Source: Brevinema_A sp051649245 (GTDB lineage: Bacteria > Spirochaetota > Brevinematia > Brevinematales > Brevinemataceae). From it: a stretch of DNA of 64,000 nucleotides. Positions within the stretch are counted from its first letter, which is position 1. Every line of letters starts with the position of its first letter. The stretch lies in the NCBI GenBank assembly GCA_051649245.1, contig JBOFGS010000008.1, positions 17,417 to 81,416 on the forward strand, read 5' to 3'. The notes beneath the pieces are model-generated. The model was not told the DNA's origin. It worked only from the letters and a program-made list of their open reading frames with translations, and did not search any database. A program made the translations under genes and the position numbers. This document shows positions 16,942-25,997 of this stretch, piece after piece.

Positions 16942-18288
16942 ATGGATTCTAAAACATTTGATCCTCATGCAAAAATATTGCATAAAGGCCAGTATTTTAT
17001 TAAACAATCTCAAAAAGTATCTATTCCTGTTAAAGCATTTCATATAGAACAAAATGAAGAACATGTAGTTCGTATGCGTATTGAAGAAATGCAACAACAG
17101 ATTGTTGATCTTGAACGTCAAATTAATAATCGTCGTAAAATATCTGAAGAACAAGCTGAACAAATTTTGTCAAAAGTAAAAGATGAAGCTAAAAAAGTAA
17201 TGGAAGAAGCTGAACAGCATGCGTTTAATAAAGTTCAACAATCTCTCCAAGAAAAAGAAACCCTATTAGAGCAAACAAACCAAAGTGCAGCTCGTATTAT
17301 TGATGATGCCGAAGAAAAATCAAAAGAGATCATTAATCAAGCTCATCAAGAATCGATCAATATTAAAGATACAGCTCAAAAAAATGGTCAAAACGACGGT
17401 TATACAGCAGGTCTTGAAAAAGGTAAAACAGATATTTCTTATCTTGTTGATAGATTACATTCTGTTGTTGCTGAGACGGCTCGTGAACGTGAAAGAATTT
17501 TAGTGCATAGTGAAAATCAAGTGATCAATCTTGTGTTGACGATGGTAGGAAAAGTTGTTAAGAAAATGACAGCAGAACATAAAGATATTGTTGTTGAAAA
17601 TACAAAAGCCGCTTTAGAATTGCTTCGGGGGGCTATGACAATTTTTATTCGTGTATCCCCTCATGATTTTAATTATTTAACATCTTTTAAAGAGTATTTA
17701 GTTGGAATTATTGAAAGTAGAGCAGATATAAAATTTATTGAAGATCCAATGATAGAACCAGGTGGAGTCTATGTTGAATCTGAAACTGGCGATATTGATG
17801 CTACTATTCGCACACAACTGGATGCTCTCGATACACAAATGCGTTTCTATATGCCTGTTAAAGTGAAAAGCCCCGAAACGTTACGTCGTGAAGAAAAAAT
17901 TCGTGAAGAACAAGAACGTGTCGAACAATATGAACAATTACGCAAAAATGAAGCCCCACCAACTACTTTTGCTCAACGTGATGAATTTATTTCATCAGAA
18001 AAATTTTATAACGATCCTCAATCCACACCTTCAGAGACACTTCAAGATACTGATCATGTTGTTCATGAAGCAACGATCCATGATACAATCAATAATGTTG
18101 TAGATCAGTCTACTAATAATCAAAGCACAAATGAATCGATAAATAAATCAGATAATAATGATTCTGTTGACATTATTTCTGATGATGAGATGAAAGATGA
18201 TTCGTTTATTCAAGAAGCAATGGACTCTTATAAAGATCAATCAGAAGATTTAAACAAAGAAGTACATGATGAAGATATTACAATTTAG
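16942..18288 (+). CDS. fliH: Flagellar assembly protein FliH with extended acidic tail
   Basis: A regulator of the export ATPase FliI. Residues 45-160 form a long charged coiled coil (EEMQQQIVDLERQINNRRK onward). The conserved FliH/YscL C-terminal domain follows (about residues 185-310) with the pattern IRVSPHDFNYL...FIEDPMIEPGGVYVESETGDIDATI. At 448 residues it is much longer than most FliH. The extra 130 residues are low-complexity, rich in Glu, Asp, Asn and Ser, and look disordered. The start has AAGGAG. fliI starts 15 bases after the stop. Confidence 0.9.
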   Translation: MDSKTFDPHAKILHKGQYFIKQSQKVSIPVKAFHIEQNEEHVVRMRIEEMQQQIVDLERQINNRRKISEEQAEQILSKVKDEAKKVMEEAEQHAFNKVQQSLQEKETLLEQTNQSAARIIDDAEEKSKEIINQAHQESINIKDTAQKNGQNDGYTAGLEKGKTDISYLVDRLHSVVAETARERERILVHSENQVINLVLTMVGKVVKKMTAEHKDIVVENTKAALELLRGAMTIFIRVSPHDFNYLTSFKEYLVGIIESRADIKFIEDPMIEPGGVYVESETGDIDATIRTQLDALDTQMRFYMPVKVKSPETLRREEKIREEQERVEQYEQLRKNEAPPTTFAQRDEFISSEKFYNDPQSTPSETLQDTDHVVHEATIHDTINNVVDQSTNNQSTNESINKSDNNDSVDIISDDEMKDDSFIQEAMDSYKDQSEDLNKEVHDEDITI

Positions 18289-18303
18289 TGTAGAGATCAC
18301 CTT

Positions 18304-19605
18304 ATGAATAATTTGTTTACAAAATATCAAAATGCCTTAAATAGAACTCCTGAGCTTAAAAGTTACGGTAAAATCGAAGGAGTAGATGGACTAGTCATTC
18401 AAAGTAAAGGTCCTATTGGATCTATAGGTGATTTATGTATTATTCATGCCCCAATTCCTGTAAAAGCTGAAATCGTCGGTTTCAAAAATGGTAAGACCTT
18501 ATTAATGCCTTTAGGACATTTGCATGGAATTACTCCTGGTATGAAAGTTGAAAATATGCGTTATCCTTTGAGAACTCCTGTTGGTGAGTCATTATTAGGA
18601 CGTGTCTTAAATGGTGCCGGAGAATCCATTGATAATCTAGGACCTCTTCAAACAGAAACCGTATACGATATTGATAGACATCCTCCAGATCCTTATCAGA
18701 GAAAGCGTATTACAGACTATATTTCAACAGGTGTTCGAGCTATAGATGGTGTTTTAACCACAGGACAAGGTCAACGTCTAGGTATATTTGCGGGAAGTGG
18801 TGTTGGTAAGTCTACTCTTATGGGAATGATTGCACGTAATACAAATGCAGATGTTAATGTTATTGCATTAATAGGGGAACGTGGTCGCGAGGTACGTGAA
18901 TTTTTAGAAAATGATCTTGGTGAGGAAGGACGAAAAAAATCAATTATTATTGTGGTAACAGGAGATGAACCTCCTTTGCTAAGGATTCGAGGAGCTTATG
19001 TTGCTACAGCAATAGCAGAATATTTTCGTGATCAAGGTTTAAATGTCATGTTTATGATGGATTCTGTCACTCGTTTCGCGATGGCTCAACGTGAAATTGG
19101 ATTATCTTTGGGAGAACCTCCTGCCATGCGTGGCTATACACCAAGTGTCTTTTCAGCATTGCAAAAACTTTTAGAACGAACTGGTACTAGTGAATCTGGT
19201 TCTATTACTGCATTTTATACTGTGTTAGTCGAAGGTGATGATGATAATGAACCAATATCTGATACTGTTCGTGGTATTTTAGATGGTCATATTTTGTTAT
19301 CTCGTGAGCTGGCTGATAAAAATCATTTTCCTGCAATTGATGTGACAGCAAGTATTTCTCGTGTCATGAAAGATATTTCTTCAGAAGAACAAAAATTATT
19401 AGCAGGAAAATTACGTGAATTGATTGCTACTTATAAAGAGTCAGAAGCTCTCATTAATATTGGTGCTTATATCAAAGGTTCTAATCCTTTAATCGATGAA
19501 TCTATTAAAAAGATGCCAGCCATTAATACATTCTTGAAACAAGGAATTAAAGAATACAGTTCATTAGATGAGACTTTTGATTCTTTAAAAAAAATCATTA
19601 ACTAA
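18304..19605 (+). CDS. fliI: Flagellum-specific ATPase FliI
   Basis: The hexameric ATPase of flagellar type III export. It resembles the F1 beta subunit: Walker A GSGVGKST near residue 165, then IGERGREVREF, the Walker B region VMFMMDSVTRFAMAQREIGL, and GEPPAMRGYTPSVF. At 433 residues it is normal. No fliJ follows; the unit closes in a large terminator facing a convergent gene. Confidence 0.97.
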   Translation: MNNLFTKYQNALNRTPELKSYGKIEGVDGLVIQSKGPIGSIGDLCIIHAPIPVKAEIVGFKNGKTLLMPLGHLHGITPGMKVENMRYPLRTPVGESLLGRVLNGAGESIDNLGPLQTETVYDIDRHPPDPYQRKRITDYISTGVRAIDGVLTTGQGQRLGIFAGSGVGKSTLMGMIARNTNADVNVIALIGERGREVREFLENDLGEEGRKKSIIIVVTGDEPPLLRIRGAYVATAIAEYFRDQGLNVMFMMDSVTRFAMAQREIGLSLGEPPAMRGYTPSVFSALQKLLERTGTSESGSITAFYTVLVEGDDDNEPISDTVRGILDGHILLSRELADKNHFPAIDVTASISRVMKDISSEEQKLLAGKLRELIATYKESEALINIGAYIKGSNPLIDESIKKMPAINTFLKQGIKEYSSLDETFDSLKKIIN

Positions 19606-19660
19606 TATATATATAGTAAAGCCTTCCCAAATTTTTGCGAAGGCTTTACTATATATATTA
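19605..19660 (+). terminator. Bidirectional terminator between fliI and the MBL gene
   Basis: A perfect 22-bp stem (left arm 19605-19626, right arm 19639-19660). Its core is TAGTAAAGCCTTC and its complement, with an AT-rich base. It serves both convergent genes. Confidence 0.85.
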
Positions 19661-19673
19661 CAATGTTATATAA

Positions 19674-20441
19674 TTATGGAATAGTTATTTGTAAATTATC
19701 ATAACTTAATAGGATATGTTTGGGTAACTGTTGTGTCCATTCTTCATGACAAACCGCATGATCCATATGAATTAAATAACAAATATTTGGGTTTATTTTT
19801 TCTACTAATGATTCCATCTCTTGACGGTTTAGATGTGTTTCATGAGCTTGTTCCCTTAAGCAACTAATGACTAAGGTATCAATGTTTTTGATGGCGTCTA
19901 TGGTAGTAGACGGCAATGTCTTAACATCAGTAAGATAAGCAATATTATTGATTTTATATCCTAAAATTGGTAAACATCCATGTAATACCCTCAAAGGTAA
20001 GATTTCTATTCCTTCAAAACTAAAATATTGGTATTCATGAATTTCTGTTAACGAAATGTGAGTCAGCCCTTGTTTTTTTTGTAAGTGTTGATCAAATAAA
20101 TAAGGGAAAATAGTTTTAAGATGTTGATTTGTTTTTTGATCGGCAAAAATAGGGATAATTTTGTCCCGAGTTAATGGTCTCAGTTCATCAATCCCAATAA
20201 TATGATCATAATGTGGATGTGTTAGTAACAATGCATCAATAGACGTTACATGATGTGTTATTAACTGTTGCCTAATATCTGGTCCAGCATCAATAAGAAT
20301 TTTTTTTGTGCCGATATTTAATAAGACAGCACAACGTTGACGTTTATCTCGCAAATCATTTGACAAACATGTCTTACAAGAACATCCGATCATAGGAATT
20401 CCAGATGATGTTCCTGTGCCTAAAAAAGTGAGTTGTACCAT
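19674..20441 (-). CDS. MBL-fold metallohydrolase, PhnP-like
   Basis: A metallo-beta-lactamase-fold hydrolase. The metal motif THPHYDHIIGIDELR is near residue 75, further ligands follow, and the C-terminus has HMDHAVC. An N-terminal GCSCKTC pair matches the structural zinc site of PhnP, a phosphodiesterase for cyclic ribose phosphates. Related proteins are often annotated only as MBL-fold hydrolases, and no phosphonate genes are nearby. The start ATG has AAAGGAAA upstream. Confidence 0.82.
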   Translation of the reverse strand: MVQLTFLGTGTSSGIPMIGCSCKTCLSNDLRDKRQRCAVLLNIGTKKILIDAGPDIRQQLITHHVTSIDALLLTHPHYDHIIGIDELRPLTRDKIIPIFADQKTNQHLKTIFPYLFDQHLQKKQGLTHISLTEIHEYQYFSFEGIEILPLRVLHGCLPILGYKINNIAYLTDVKTLPSTTIDAIKNIDTLVISCLREQAHETHLNRQEMESLVEKINPNICYLIHMDHAVCHEEWTQQLPKHILLSYDNLQITIP

Positions 20442-20545
20442 AGTAAATTTCCTTTTTTATCGAAAATTACAAAAATATAAAATTATATATTTGATAAAGT
20501 ATAATATAAAAGAATAATTTTATCAATAATATAAAGGAGAAATAT

Positions 20546-21925
20546 ATGATAGGAGATGTTAAAGTTTTATTTGATCATCATTTTTTCAAAAAAGCACTAC
20601 GTGTCAAACCAAAAAATGAACAAGAGTTTTTGATTAGATATTTTACTATTGATTCTCGAATCGAAGGAGATACTGCATTATATTGTTTTATTGGTATTAA
20701 GGGAAAAAATTTTGATGGGAATGATTTTTTTGAGGATGCTTATAATCGTGGGTTCAGAGTTTTTGTTCTTCAAAAATCACCTGAAAAAATTCCTCATGAT
20801 GCAATAATTTACTTAGTGGATGATACGATTATTGCATTATCTGATTTAGCAAAGGAACATAAACATAATTTAATTATTTCATCTATTTTAATTACTGGAA
20901 GTATTGGTAAAACCACAACACGCCGAATGTTAACACATGTCTTTAAACAAAAATATCCTGTCCATACGGCAAAAAAGAATTGGAATAATCATATTGGTTT
21001 ACCCCTGACAATATTGGAAACACCACCAGATGCTAAAATGTCGATTTTAGAAGCAGGGATGAGTGCTCCTGGAGAAATTGAATATTTATCTAAAATAGTT
21101 GAACCTAATATTGCCATAATTACAAATGTTGGCTATAGTCATGCCGAATTTATCGGGGGAATTGATCAAATCGCACAATGTAAAGCTGAAATTACAGAAG
21201 GGATGAATAAAGGATCAATTCTTTTGATTAATACACATGATCCTTATAAAAATTTATTTATTTCAAAAGCAAAAGGTTCTATACAGTTTTTTGATCCAAA
21301 TGATCTTCAAATCATTAATGATGAATGTCTTGATGGTTTTACTTTTACGCACAAACAATATCCAGATGAAGTATTTCGTTGTCCTATTCCAGGAAAGCAT
21401 TTACTATTAAATTTGGCAATTGTTTTTGCTTGTGTGGAAATTTTTCATATCCCTGTAGAATGTATTCATGAAGGTCTTAAGCATATCCAAGAAGACCTTG
21501 GTAACAGGATGCATGTATTTAAAAAGAATAGCATAACGGTGATTGATGATTGCTATAATGCATCTTTGGAGTCGTTTAATGCAACACTAGATGTTCTGTC
21601 AAATGCTCAAAATTTAGGACGTAAAATCGCAATAATAGGTGACATCTTGGAACTCGGAGATCAAGCAGAATGGGTACATCGTGAGATTGGTAAAAAAATA
21701 TCTTTGTTGAAAAATATCGATCTGGTATTAGCTGTTGGTCATAATATGAATTATACTTGTTCTGAACTAAAAAATATCCCTTATGCTCATTTTATGAATA
21801 ATGAGGATATTTTGGAGATCCTTAAACGAGAACTTGCTCCTAATGATATTGTTCTTGTTAAAGGATCTAACGGTATGAAATTAAATATGTTAGTTACATA
21901 TTTAGAAAATACTGTTATATTTTAA
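20546..21925 (+). CDS. murF: UDP-MurNAc-tripeptide:D-alanyl-D-alanine ligase
   Basis: This adds D-Ala-D-Ala to the cytoplasmic peptidoglycan precursor. It has the Mur ligase ATP loop ITGSIGKTTTRRML near residue 115, NWNNHIGLPLTIL, EAGMSAPGEIEYL, and the C-terminal DDCYNASLES box specific to MurF. At 459 residues it is standard. The start has AAAGGAG. Its last 11 bases overlap the end of a convergent lipoprotein gene, and no terminator is seen between them. Confidence 0.93.
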   Translation: MIGDVKVLFDHHFFKKALRVKPKNEQEFLIRYFTIDSRIEGDTALYCFIGIKGKNFDGNDFFEDAYNRGFRVFVLQKSPEKIPHDAIIYLVDDTIIALSDLAKEHKHNLIISSILITGSIGKTTTRRMLTHVFKQKYPVHTAKKNWNNHIGLPLTILETPPDAKMSILEAGMSAPGEIEYLSKIVEPNIAIITNVGYSHAEFIGGIDQIAQCKAEITEGMNKGSILLINTHDPYKNLFISKAKGSIQFFDPNDLQIINDECLDGFTFTHKQYPDEVFRCPIPGKHLLLNLAIVFACVEIFHIPVECIHEGLKHIQEDLGNRMHVFKKNSITVIDDCYNASLESFNATLDVLSNAQNLGRKIAIIGDILELGDQAEWVHREIGKKISLLKNIDLVLAVGHNMNYTCSELKNIPYAHFMNNEDILEILKRELAPNDIVLVKGSNGMKLNMLVTYLENTVIF

Positions 21926-22610
21926 ATAAAAATTCATTTGTTTCATTATGTATAGATATAAACTCTATCTTATATGACTTATAGTCTCCAGCCGCTACAC
22001 TTCCAGTTGTTATCAATCCAACCTTAATAGAATATACTTGTACATTTGGTTTTACTGGTATATCTTTTACTATACCACATGATGTATTTTTTATAGTAAT
22101 CTTTTGAGCTTTGGCACCTGTATCTGATATTTGTATTACTATATCTCCTGCTCCCAACCAAGGAAAACCTGTAGCAGGACGTTCTGGTATTGATATATTA
22201 AAATGAACAGAACGGACTCCTATAAAAAATGTAAAGTTACTGTTAATAGTATTATAGTCACTATCAGTAAAAGAAATTTCTACTGGATATTTATTTATAT
22301 CATCTAGAGATCCCTTGTTATTTGATAAATTGATCATTTGAGAAATAGAATAACTTTTTGTATCTCCGTTAATCTCATACCATGTTGATAACTGAGGACT
22401 TATAATCTTTATACTTTTGATATTTTTTGATGCTAAAATATCAGCTTCTAATAATAGATTGTCGCTGATTAACGGTGTATTTATATCTTTATTTTTTAAG
22501 ATGATTTGATTTTCTAAGCTCTTTGGATCTTTAGTAAAAGGAGTAAACTCTCGTACTGAACATGTAGTTAGAAAAATTAAATAAAGAACTAATAAATAAA
22601 ATCGCCACAT
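21915..22610 (-). CDS. Lipoprotein of unknown function, paralog of its neighbour
   Basis: The 231-residue product has a signal peptide ending LTTCS (lipobox variant TTC), so it is probably lipidated. The mature part is a beta-rich fold. It shares a series of matching motifs with the gene 58 bases upstream (22668-23381): LKSIKIISPQ-like and SIKNIESVKI strands, an ITIKN/ISLSN strand and a RPATGFPW/RPMAGTPW loop. The two arose by tandem duplication. No known domain is recognised. The N-terminal part after the Cys is a flexible linker. Confidence 0.7.
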   Translation of the reverse strand: MWRFYLLVLYLIFLTTCSVREFTPFTKDPKSLENQIILKNKDINTPLISDNLLLEADILASKNIKSIKIISPQLSTWYEINGDTKSYSISQMINLSNNKGSLDDINKYPVEISFTDSDYNTINSNFTFFIGVRSVHFNISIPERPATGFPWLGAGDIVIQISDTGAKAQKITIKNTSCGIVKDIPVKPNVQVYSIKVGLITTGSVAAGDYKSYKIEFISIHNETNEFLFKI

Positions 22611-22667
22611 ATGATCCTCCGTATATTTTAAACCATTATATTTTACTATCTAGATTAAAGAATTCTA

Positions 22668-23381
22668 TTATAAAGAAAATTCATAAATACTCTCTTTACC
22701 GTTAACAGATATAAAAATAATAGAATAGTTCATTTTTGTATCATCAACGGGAACATTTCCAATTGTGACAGATTTAATATTCTGATTGATCTCTTTTGTT
22801 CCACCAGATGGACTCATGCTTATAACACGAGAGGGTTGGGATCGATTTGAGAGTGAGATCTTGCTAAGTTGAGCACCTGTATCTAATATTTTTATATAGA
22901 TATTACCTGCCCAAGGAGTTCCCGCCATAGGTCTTACAGGTAGTGATATGACTGTGTGCACAGAAGCTATTTTTAGGGGTATCGAAAAATTACTTGTGAA
23001 TGTTTGTTTGTCAATATCAGTAAATTCAATAGTTATAGGGTAAGAGGCGGTACTGCTTGAAAATCCGTTAGTATTTGATAATGAAATATTTTGAGCGATT
23101 GTGTGATTTTTTGTTAAAACACTAAGATTATATATTCTTGTAGATTGGGGGGTAGTGATTTTTACAGATTCAATATTTTTTATTGACATAATTTTAGCAT
23201 TTAAGAAGATATCATCAAGAACTAACGGTTTTGTTTGATTGGGAGATAGCAAAATGATTTCGTTATTATTATTTTCGGTATTTTGGACATTCTCAGTAAT
23301 ATTTTTATTGCTTGTAAAATTACGAAAAGAACAACTTATGATAAAAAATAAAGCAGGTAATATTAGATAATATTTTAACAT
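22668..23381 (-). CDS. Lipoprotein of unknown function, paralog of its neighbour
   Basis: The 237-residue product has a signal peptide ending FIISC (lipobox ISC), then an Asn-rich linker (NTENNNN) and a beta-rich body. It aligns along its length with the following gene, most clearly in the P-x-RP-x-x-G-x-PW loop and in DTGAQLSKISL against DTGAKAQKITI. It is the first gene of a leftward pair that shares a divergent promoter region with two small lipoprotein genes on the other strand. Confidence 0.7.
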   Translation of the reverse strand: MLKYYLILPALFFIISCSFRNFTSNKNITENVQNTENNNNEIILLSPNQTKPLVLDDIFLNAKIMSIKNIESVKITTPQSTRIYNLSVLTKNHTIAQNISLSNTNGFSSSTASYPITIEFTDIDKQTFTSNFSIPLKIASVHTVISLPVRPMAGTPWAGNIYIKILDTGAQLSKISLSNRSQPSRVISMSPSGGTKEINQNIKSVTIGNVPVDDTKMNYSIIFISVNGKESIYEFSL

Positions 23382-23405
23382 AACATAATTCCTTAATTAT
23401 ATCTC

Positions 23406-23435
23406 ATTATATTTTAATAAAATAGTTGATATCAA
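23406..23435 (-). promoter_or_regulatory. Leftward promoter of the lipoprotein pair, sharing a palindromic -35
   Basis: Minus strand: TTGATA (23430-23435), an 18-base spacer and TATAAT (23406-23411). The -35 box is one half of the palindrome TTGATATCAA (23426-23435), whose other half serves the rightward promoter. Confidence 0.6.
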
Positions 23436-23454
23436 ATGAGATATGTATTATAAT
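23426..23454 (+). promoter_or_regulatory. Rightward promoter of the small-lipoprotein pair
   Basis: TTGATA (23426-23431), a 17-base spacer and TATAAT (23449-23454) lie 43 bases before the ATG. It overlaps the -35 of the leftward promoter. Confidence 0.65.
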
Positions 23455-23497
23455 ATAGTATATCATAATATTTATCAAAATTCAAGGAGATTTACTT

Positions 23498-23944
23498 ATG
23501 AAAAGATTTATAGTAATGTGTTTAACTTTTTTAGTAGTGTCTTGTGGTAGTGGTGGAAAAAAAACAACAGAAGATATATCTTCTTCAACACCTAATATAC
23601 AAGAGTCATTACCTACTTTAAAAGATTCAAAAATTTTATCTAAACTTCGTAATACATCTTGGGAAATGCCTGATTATAAATTTGCCAATATTAGTTTTAA
23701 AAAAGATAAAGTTAATGTTTCTTTAAGTGAAACCTCTTATATGTCTAATGCTGGTTTGTTTATCTTGGAAGAAGATAATGACATTGTTGTGTTTAATGTT
23801 TATACCGATACTAATAACAGTGTATTTGCTTTGAGTATAGAAGATCCTAAGAGTATTAAGATTTCTGTCATTAATGAATCAAATAGTCTGGAAGGTTATA
23901 AACAAGTTCATAACACTTTTGGAACAGTTATGGTTAAAAAATAA
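23498..23944 (+). CDS. Small lipoprotein of unknown function
   Basis: The 148-residue product has signal peptide MKRFIVMCLTFLVVSC, a canonical lipobox (VVSC). A Ser/Thr-rich linker precedes a beta-strand domain that starts KLRNTSWEMPDYKF. The same fold pattern (RNTSW or HNTKW, then a series of short strands and a P-x-S/T-x-x-I-S motif) recurs in the next gene, so the pair is paralogous. The start has AAGGAG at good spacing. Confidence 0.7.
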   Translation: MKRFIVMCLTFLVVSCGSGGKKTTEDISSSTPNIQESLPTLKDSKILSKLRNTSWEMPDYKFANISFKKDKVNVSLSETSYMSNAGLFILEEDNDIVVFNVYTDTNNSVFALSIEDPKSIKISVINESNSLEGYKQVHNTFGTVMVKK

Positions 23945-23982
23945 TCTCCTATTATTTATATAAAATAGAGATGAGAGCTTAT

Positions 23983-24384
23983 ATGAAATATATTATTTTT
24001 TTATTCTTATTGTTTGGATTCTGTGTAAAAAAAATTGATGTTTTGGACTGGGATAAGCCATTGATTGAGCGTTTACATAATACAAAATGGAAAATCAATC
24101 AAGAACGTAAAAATAATATCATAGAATTTCATGATTCAAAACTTAAGTTAGGTGTAGGTAATATATTAGCAACTTCTTTAACAGAATATCAGATTGTTGC
24201 TCAAAATACAAATTTTGTGTTATTAAGTATTTATAATGATATTTCTCCTCGTTTATTAGGTGTTAAATTGGTTGATCCTCAAACACTTTTAGTCTCAATT
24301 TGGACTGCAGATGTTCAACTTACTTCTCAAATTGCTCAAGAGCAATTGGAAGAACAAGGTCAATTATTTAAATTACAAAAATAA
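23983..24384 (+). CDS. Small lipoprotein-like protein, paralog of its upstream neighbour
   Basis: The 133-residue product begins MKYIIFLFLLFGFCVKK, a signal peptide with Cys after GF. This is off the strict lipobox pattern but tolerable in spirochaetes. The body shares HNTKW, LVDPQTLLVSI and related positions with the preceding gene. An in-frame ATG at 23971 would add MRAY. Neither start has a strong Shine-Dalgarno sequence, and I choose the start that gives a cleaner signal peptide. Function unknown. Confidence 0.6.
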   Translation: MKYIIFLFLLFGFCVKKIDVLDWDKPLIERLHNTKWKINQERKNNIIEFHDSKLKLGVGNILATSLTEYQIVAQNTNFVLLSIYNDISPRLLGVKLVDPQTLLVSIWTADVQLTSQIAQEQLEEQGQLFKLQK

Positions 24385-24407
24385 GGCTCATTATGAGCCT
24401 TATTTTT
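24377..24407. terminator. Bidirectional terminator
   Basis: The GGCTCA/TGAGCC core with a TTA loop is extended by AAAAATAA/TTATTTTT. It lies between convergent genes and overlaps both of their ends. Confidence 0.85.
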
Positions 24408-24699
24408 GTGTGAGATCTAAATCTTTAAATTGACTTGGAATCACTTCAATGCGATCAGATACTCTTGCATTCAAGAATTGTTGGATTGCCATAAGCGTTC
24501 CTGCAGAAGCACTCGGACAACCGTTACATGCTCCAAGGTATTCAATAAATAATAATAGATTATCGCCATCTTGCTTTAAGTCTATTAATTCCATGTCACC
24601 ACCATCCATCACAAGCATTGGTCTGACATGTTCATCTAACTCAGCTTCGATCATACGTAATTGCTGAACAAGTGTCAGCTTATCAAAATTTTCTTTCAT
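24400..24699 (-). CDS. NifU-like (Nfu) iron-sulfur scaffold protein
   Basis: A 99-residue NifU C-terminal-domain protein with the cluster-binding GACNGCPSA motif (Cys58 and Cys61). It also has the preceding VRPMLVMDGGDMELIDL strand region. Such proteins carry or assemble Fe-S clusters for delivery to target enzymes. It sits 27 bases downstream of a cysteine desulfurase gene on the same strand, so the two make a minimal sulfur-donor and carrier unit. RimO and AddB in this window are Fe-S proteins that need such supply. Confidence 0.9.
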   Translation of the reverse strand: MKENFDKLTLVQQLRMIEAELDEHVRPMLVMDGGDMELIDLKQDGDNLLLFIEYLGACNGCPSASAGTLMAIQQFLNARVSDRIEVIPSQFKDLDLTQK

Positions 24700-24726
24700 C
24701 GCTATACTCCTTTATTTTTTATTAAT

Positions 24727-25830
24727 TTATAATAGATTTTTAATACATTCTATTGTTTTATCGATTTCATTTTTTGTGCTAAACCGAGATAAAGAAAAAC
24801 GAACTCCTTGGACGAGTGATTGTGTTTTTTCTTTTTGATGTGATGTACAAGCAGAACCTGTTGATACAGCAATATTGTGTTTGTTCAAATGCCAAGCCAT
24901 ATAATCATGATCAATATATGGAATATTTACAAAAATAGTATTAGGAAGTCGTGGTTGGTTTATACCATAAATATGACCATTAATACTTAATAAAAATTTT
25001 TCCAACTCTTTTGTTAGTGAAAGAGTATGACTGTTCAAATGATCCATATTAGTTACGGCAAGTTCTAATGCCTTCCCAAATCCTACAATACCTGGCGTAT
25101 TTAAAGTGCCTGCTCGAAATCCTCCCATTTGATTTCCACCATGAAATAATGGTGTTATAAAAGAATTATCTTTTATATAGAGTCCTCCAATTCCTTTTGG
25201 TCCATGAAATTTATGTGCAGAACATGATAAATAATTAATTCCTAATTCTTGGATATTAACTGGAATTTTGCCTACAGCCTGTGTTGCATCGATATGGATA
25301 GGAATATTGTCTTTTTGAAGAATTTTTGTTATTTCAGGAATAGGTAGGATTACACCTGTTTCATTGTGAGCATAAATTAAAGATATCAAAAGTGTAGTTT
25401 CAGGGTTAAAAACTGTGTTAAAATCATTTATCTCGATACTATCATCTTTCTCAGGCAATTTGACGATTTCAATCCCAAATTGGGTTAAAAATTCTAAGCT
25501 TTTTTGCGATGCAGGATGCTCAAATGAAGATGTAATAATTTTATTTTTTTGTTTATTTTTTTGATTTAAAAATTGAAATAATATACTTTTATGGATTGTG
25601 TTGATACTTTCTGTGGCACAAGAAGTCATCACAAAAGTATCGTTTTCATGAATATTTAAATAATGATATATTTGATCGGAAGCTGTGTTTATCCCTTGAT
25701 GGGTCGCTGTACCAAATTTATGTTGGGAATTAGGATTGCCAAATATATCTACCATATAAGGATCCATTGCTTTTTTTACACATGGGTCTAATGGTGTTGT
25801 GGCATTATTATCCAGATAAATGTATTCCAT
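24727..25830 (-). CDS. nifS: Cysteine desulfurase (NifS/IscS family)
   Basis: A PLP enzyme that takes sulfur from cysteine for Fe-S clusters and thiolated tRNA. It has YLDNNATTP at the N-terminus, HIDATQAVGKIPV, the PLP-lysine motif SAHKFHGPKGIGG, and the persulfide Cys in STGSACTS. At 367 residues it is slightly shorter than IscS (about 400), which fits the NifS-like group. Upstream is a clear promoter; the NifU-like gene follows. Confidence 0.93.
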   Translation of the reverse strand: MEYIYLDNNATTPLDPCVKKAMDPYMVDIFGNPNSQHKFGTATHQGINTASDQIYHYLNIHENDTFVMTSCATESINTIHKSILFQFLNQKNKQKNKIITSSFEHPASQKSLEFLTQFGIEIVKLPEKDDSIEINDFNTVFNPETTLLISLIYAHNETGVILPIPEITKILQKDNIPIHIDATQAVGKIPVNIQELGINYLSCSAHKFHGPKGIGGLYIKDNSFITPLFHGGNQMGGFRAGTLNTPGIVGFGKALELAVTNMDHLNSHTLSLTKELEKFLLSINGHIYGINQPRLPNTIFVNIPYIDHDYMAWHLNKHNIAVSTGSACTSHQKEKTQSLVQGVRFSLSRFSTKNEIDKTIECIKNLL

Positions 25831-25861
25831 AATTATCTCTTGAGTATTTATATTTCACTGA

Positions 25862-25890
25862 ATTATACTATTGGTATTAATAAAAATCAA
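25862..25890 (-). promoter_or_regulatory. Sigma-70-type promoter for nifS-nfu
   Basis: Minus strand: TTGATT (25885-25890), a 17-base spacer and TATAAT (25862-25867), 32 bases before the nifS ATG. Confidence 0.6.
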
Positions 25891-25922
25891 ATATTTATTA
25901 TTAAATTTAAAATCGTTCAAAC

Positions 25923-25951
25923 TTGCAAAAAAAATAAAAAATAACTATACT
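25923..25951 (+). promoter_or_regulatory. Sigma-70-type promoter for gpmI
   Basis: TTGCAA (25923-25928), a 17-base A-rich spacer and TATACT (25946-25951), 46 bases before the gpmI ATG. Confidence 0.6.
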
Positions 25952-25997
25952 ATTTATAATGTTATGATATAAATGAATATGGATATAGGAGTGAAAA

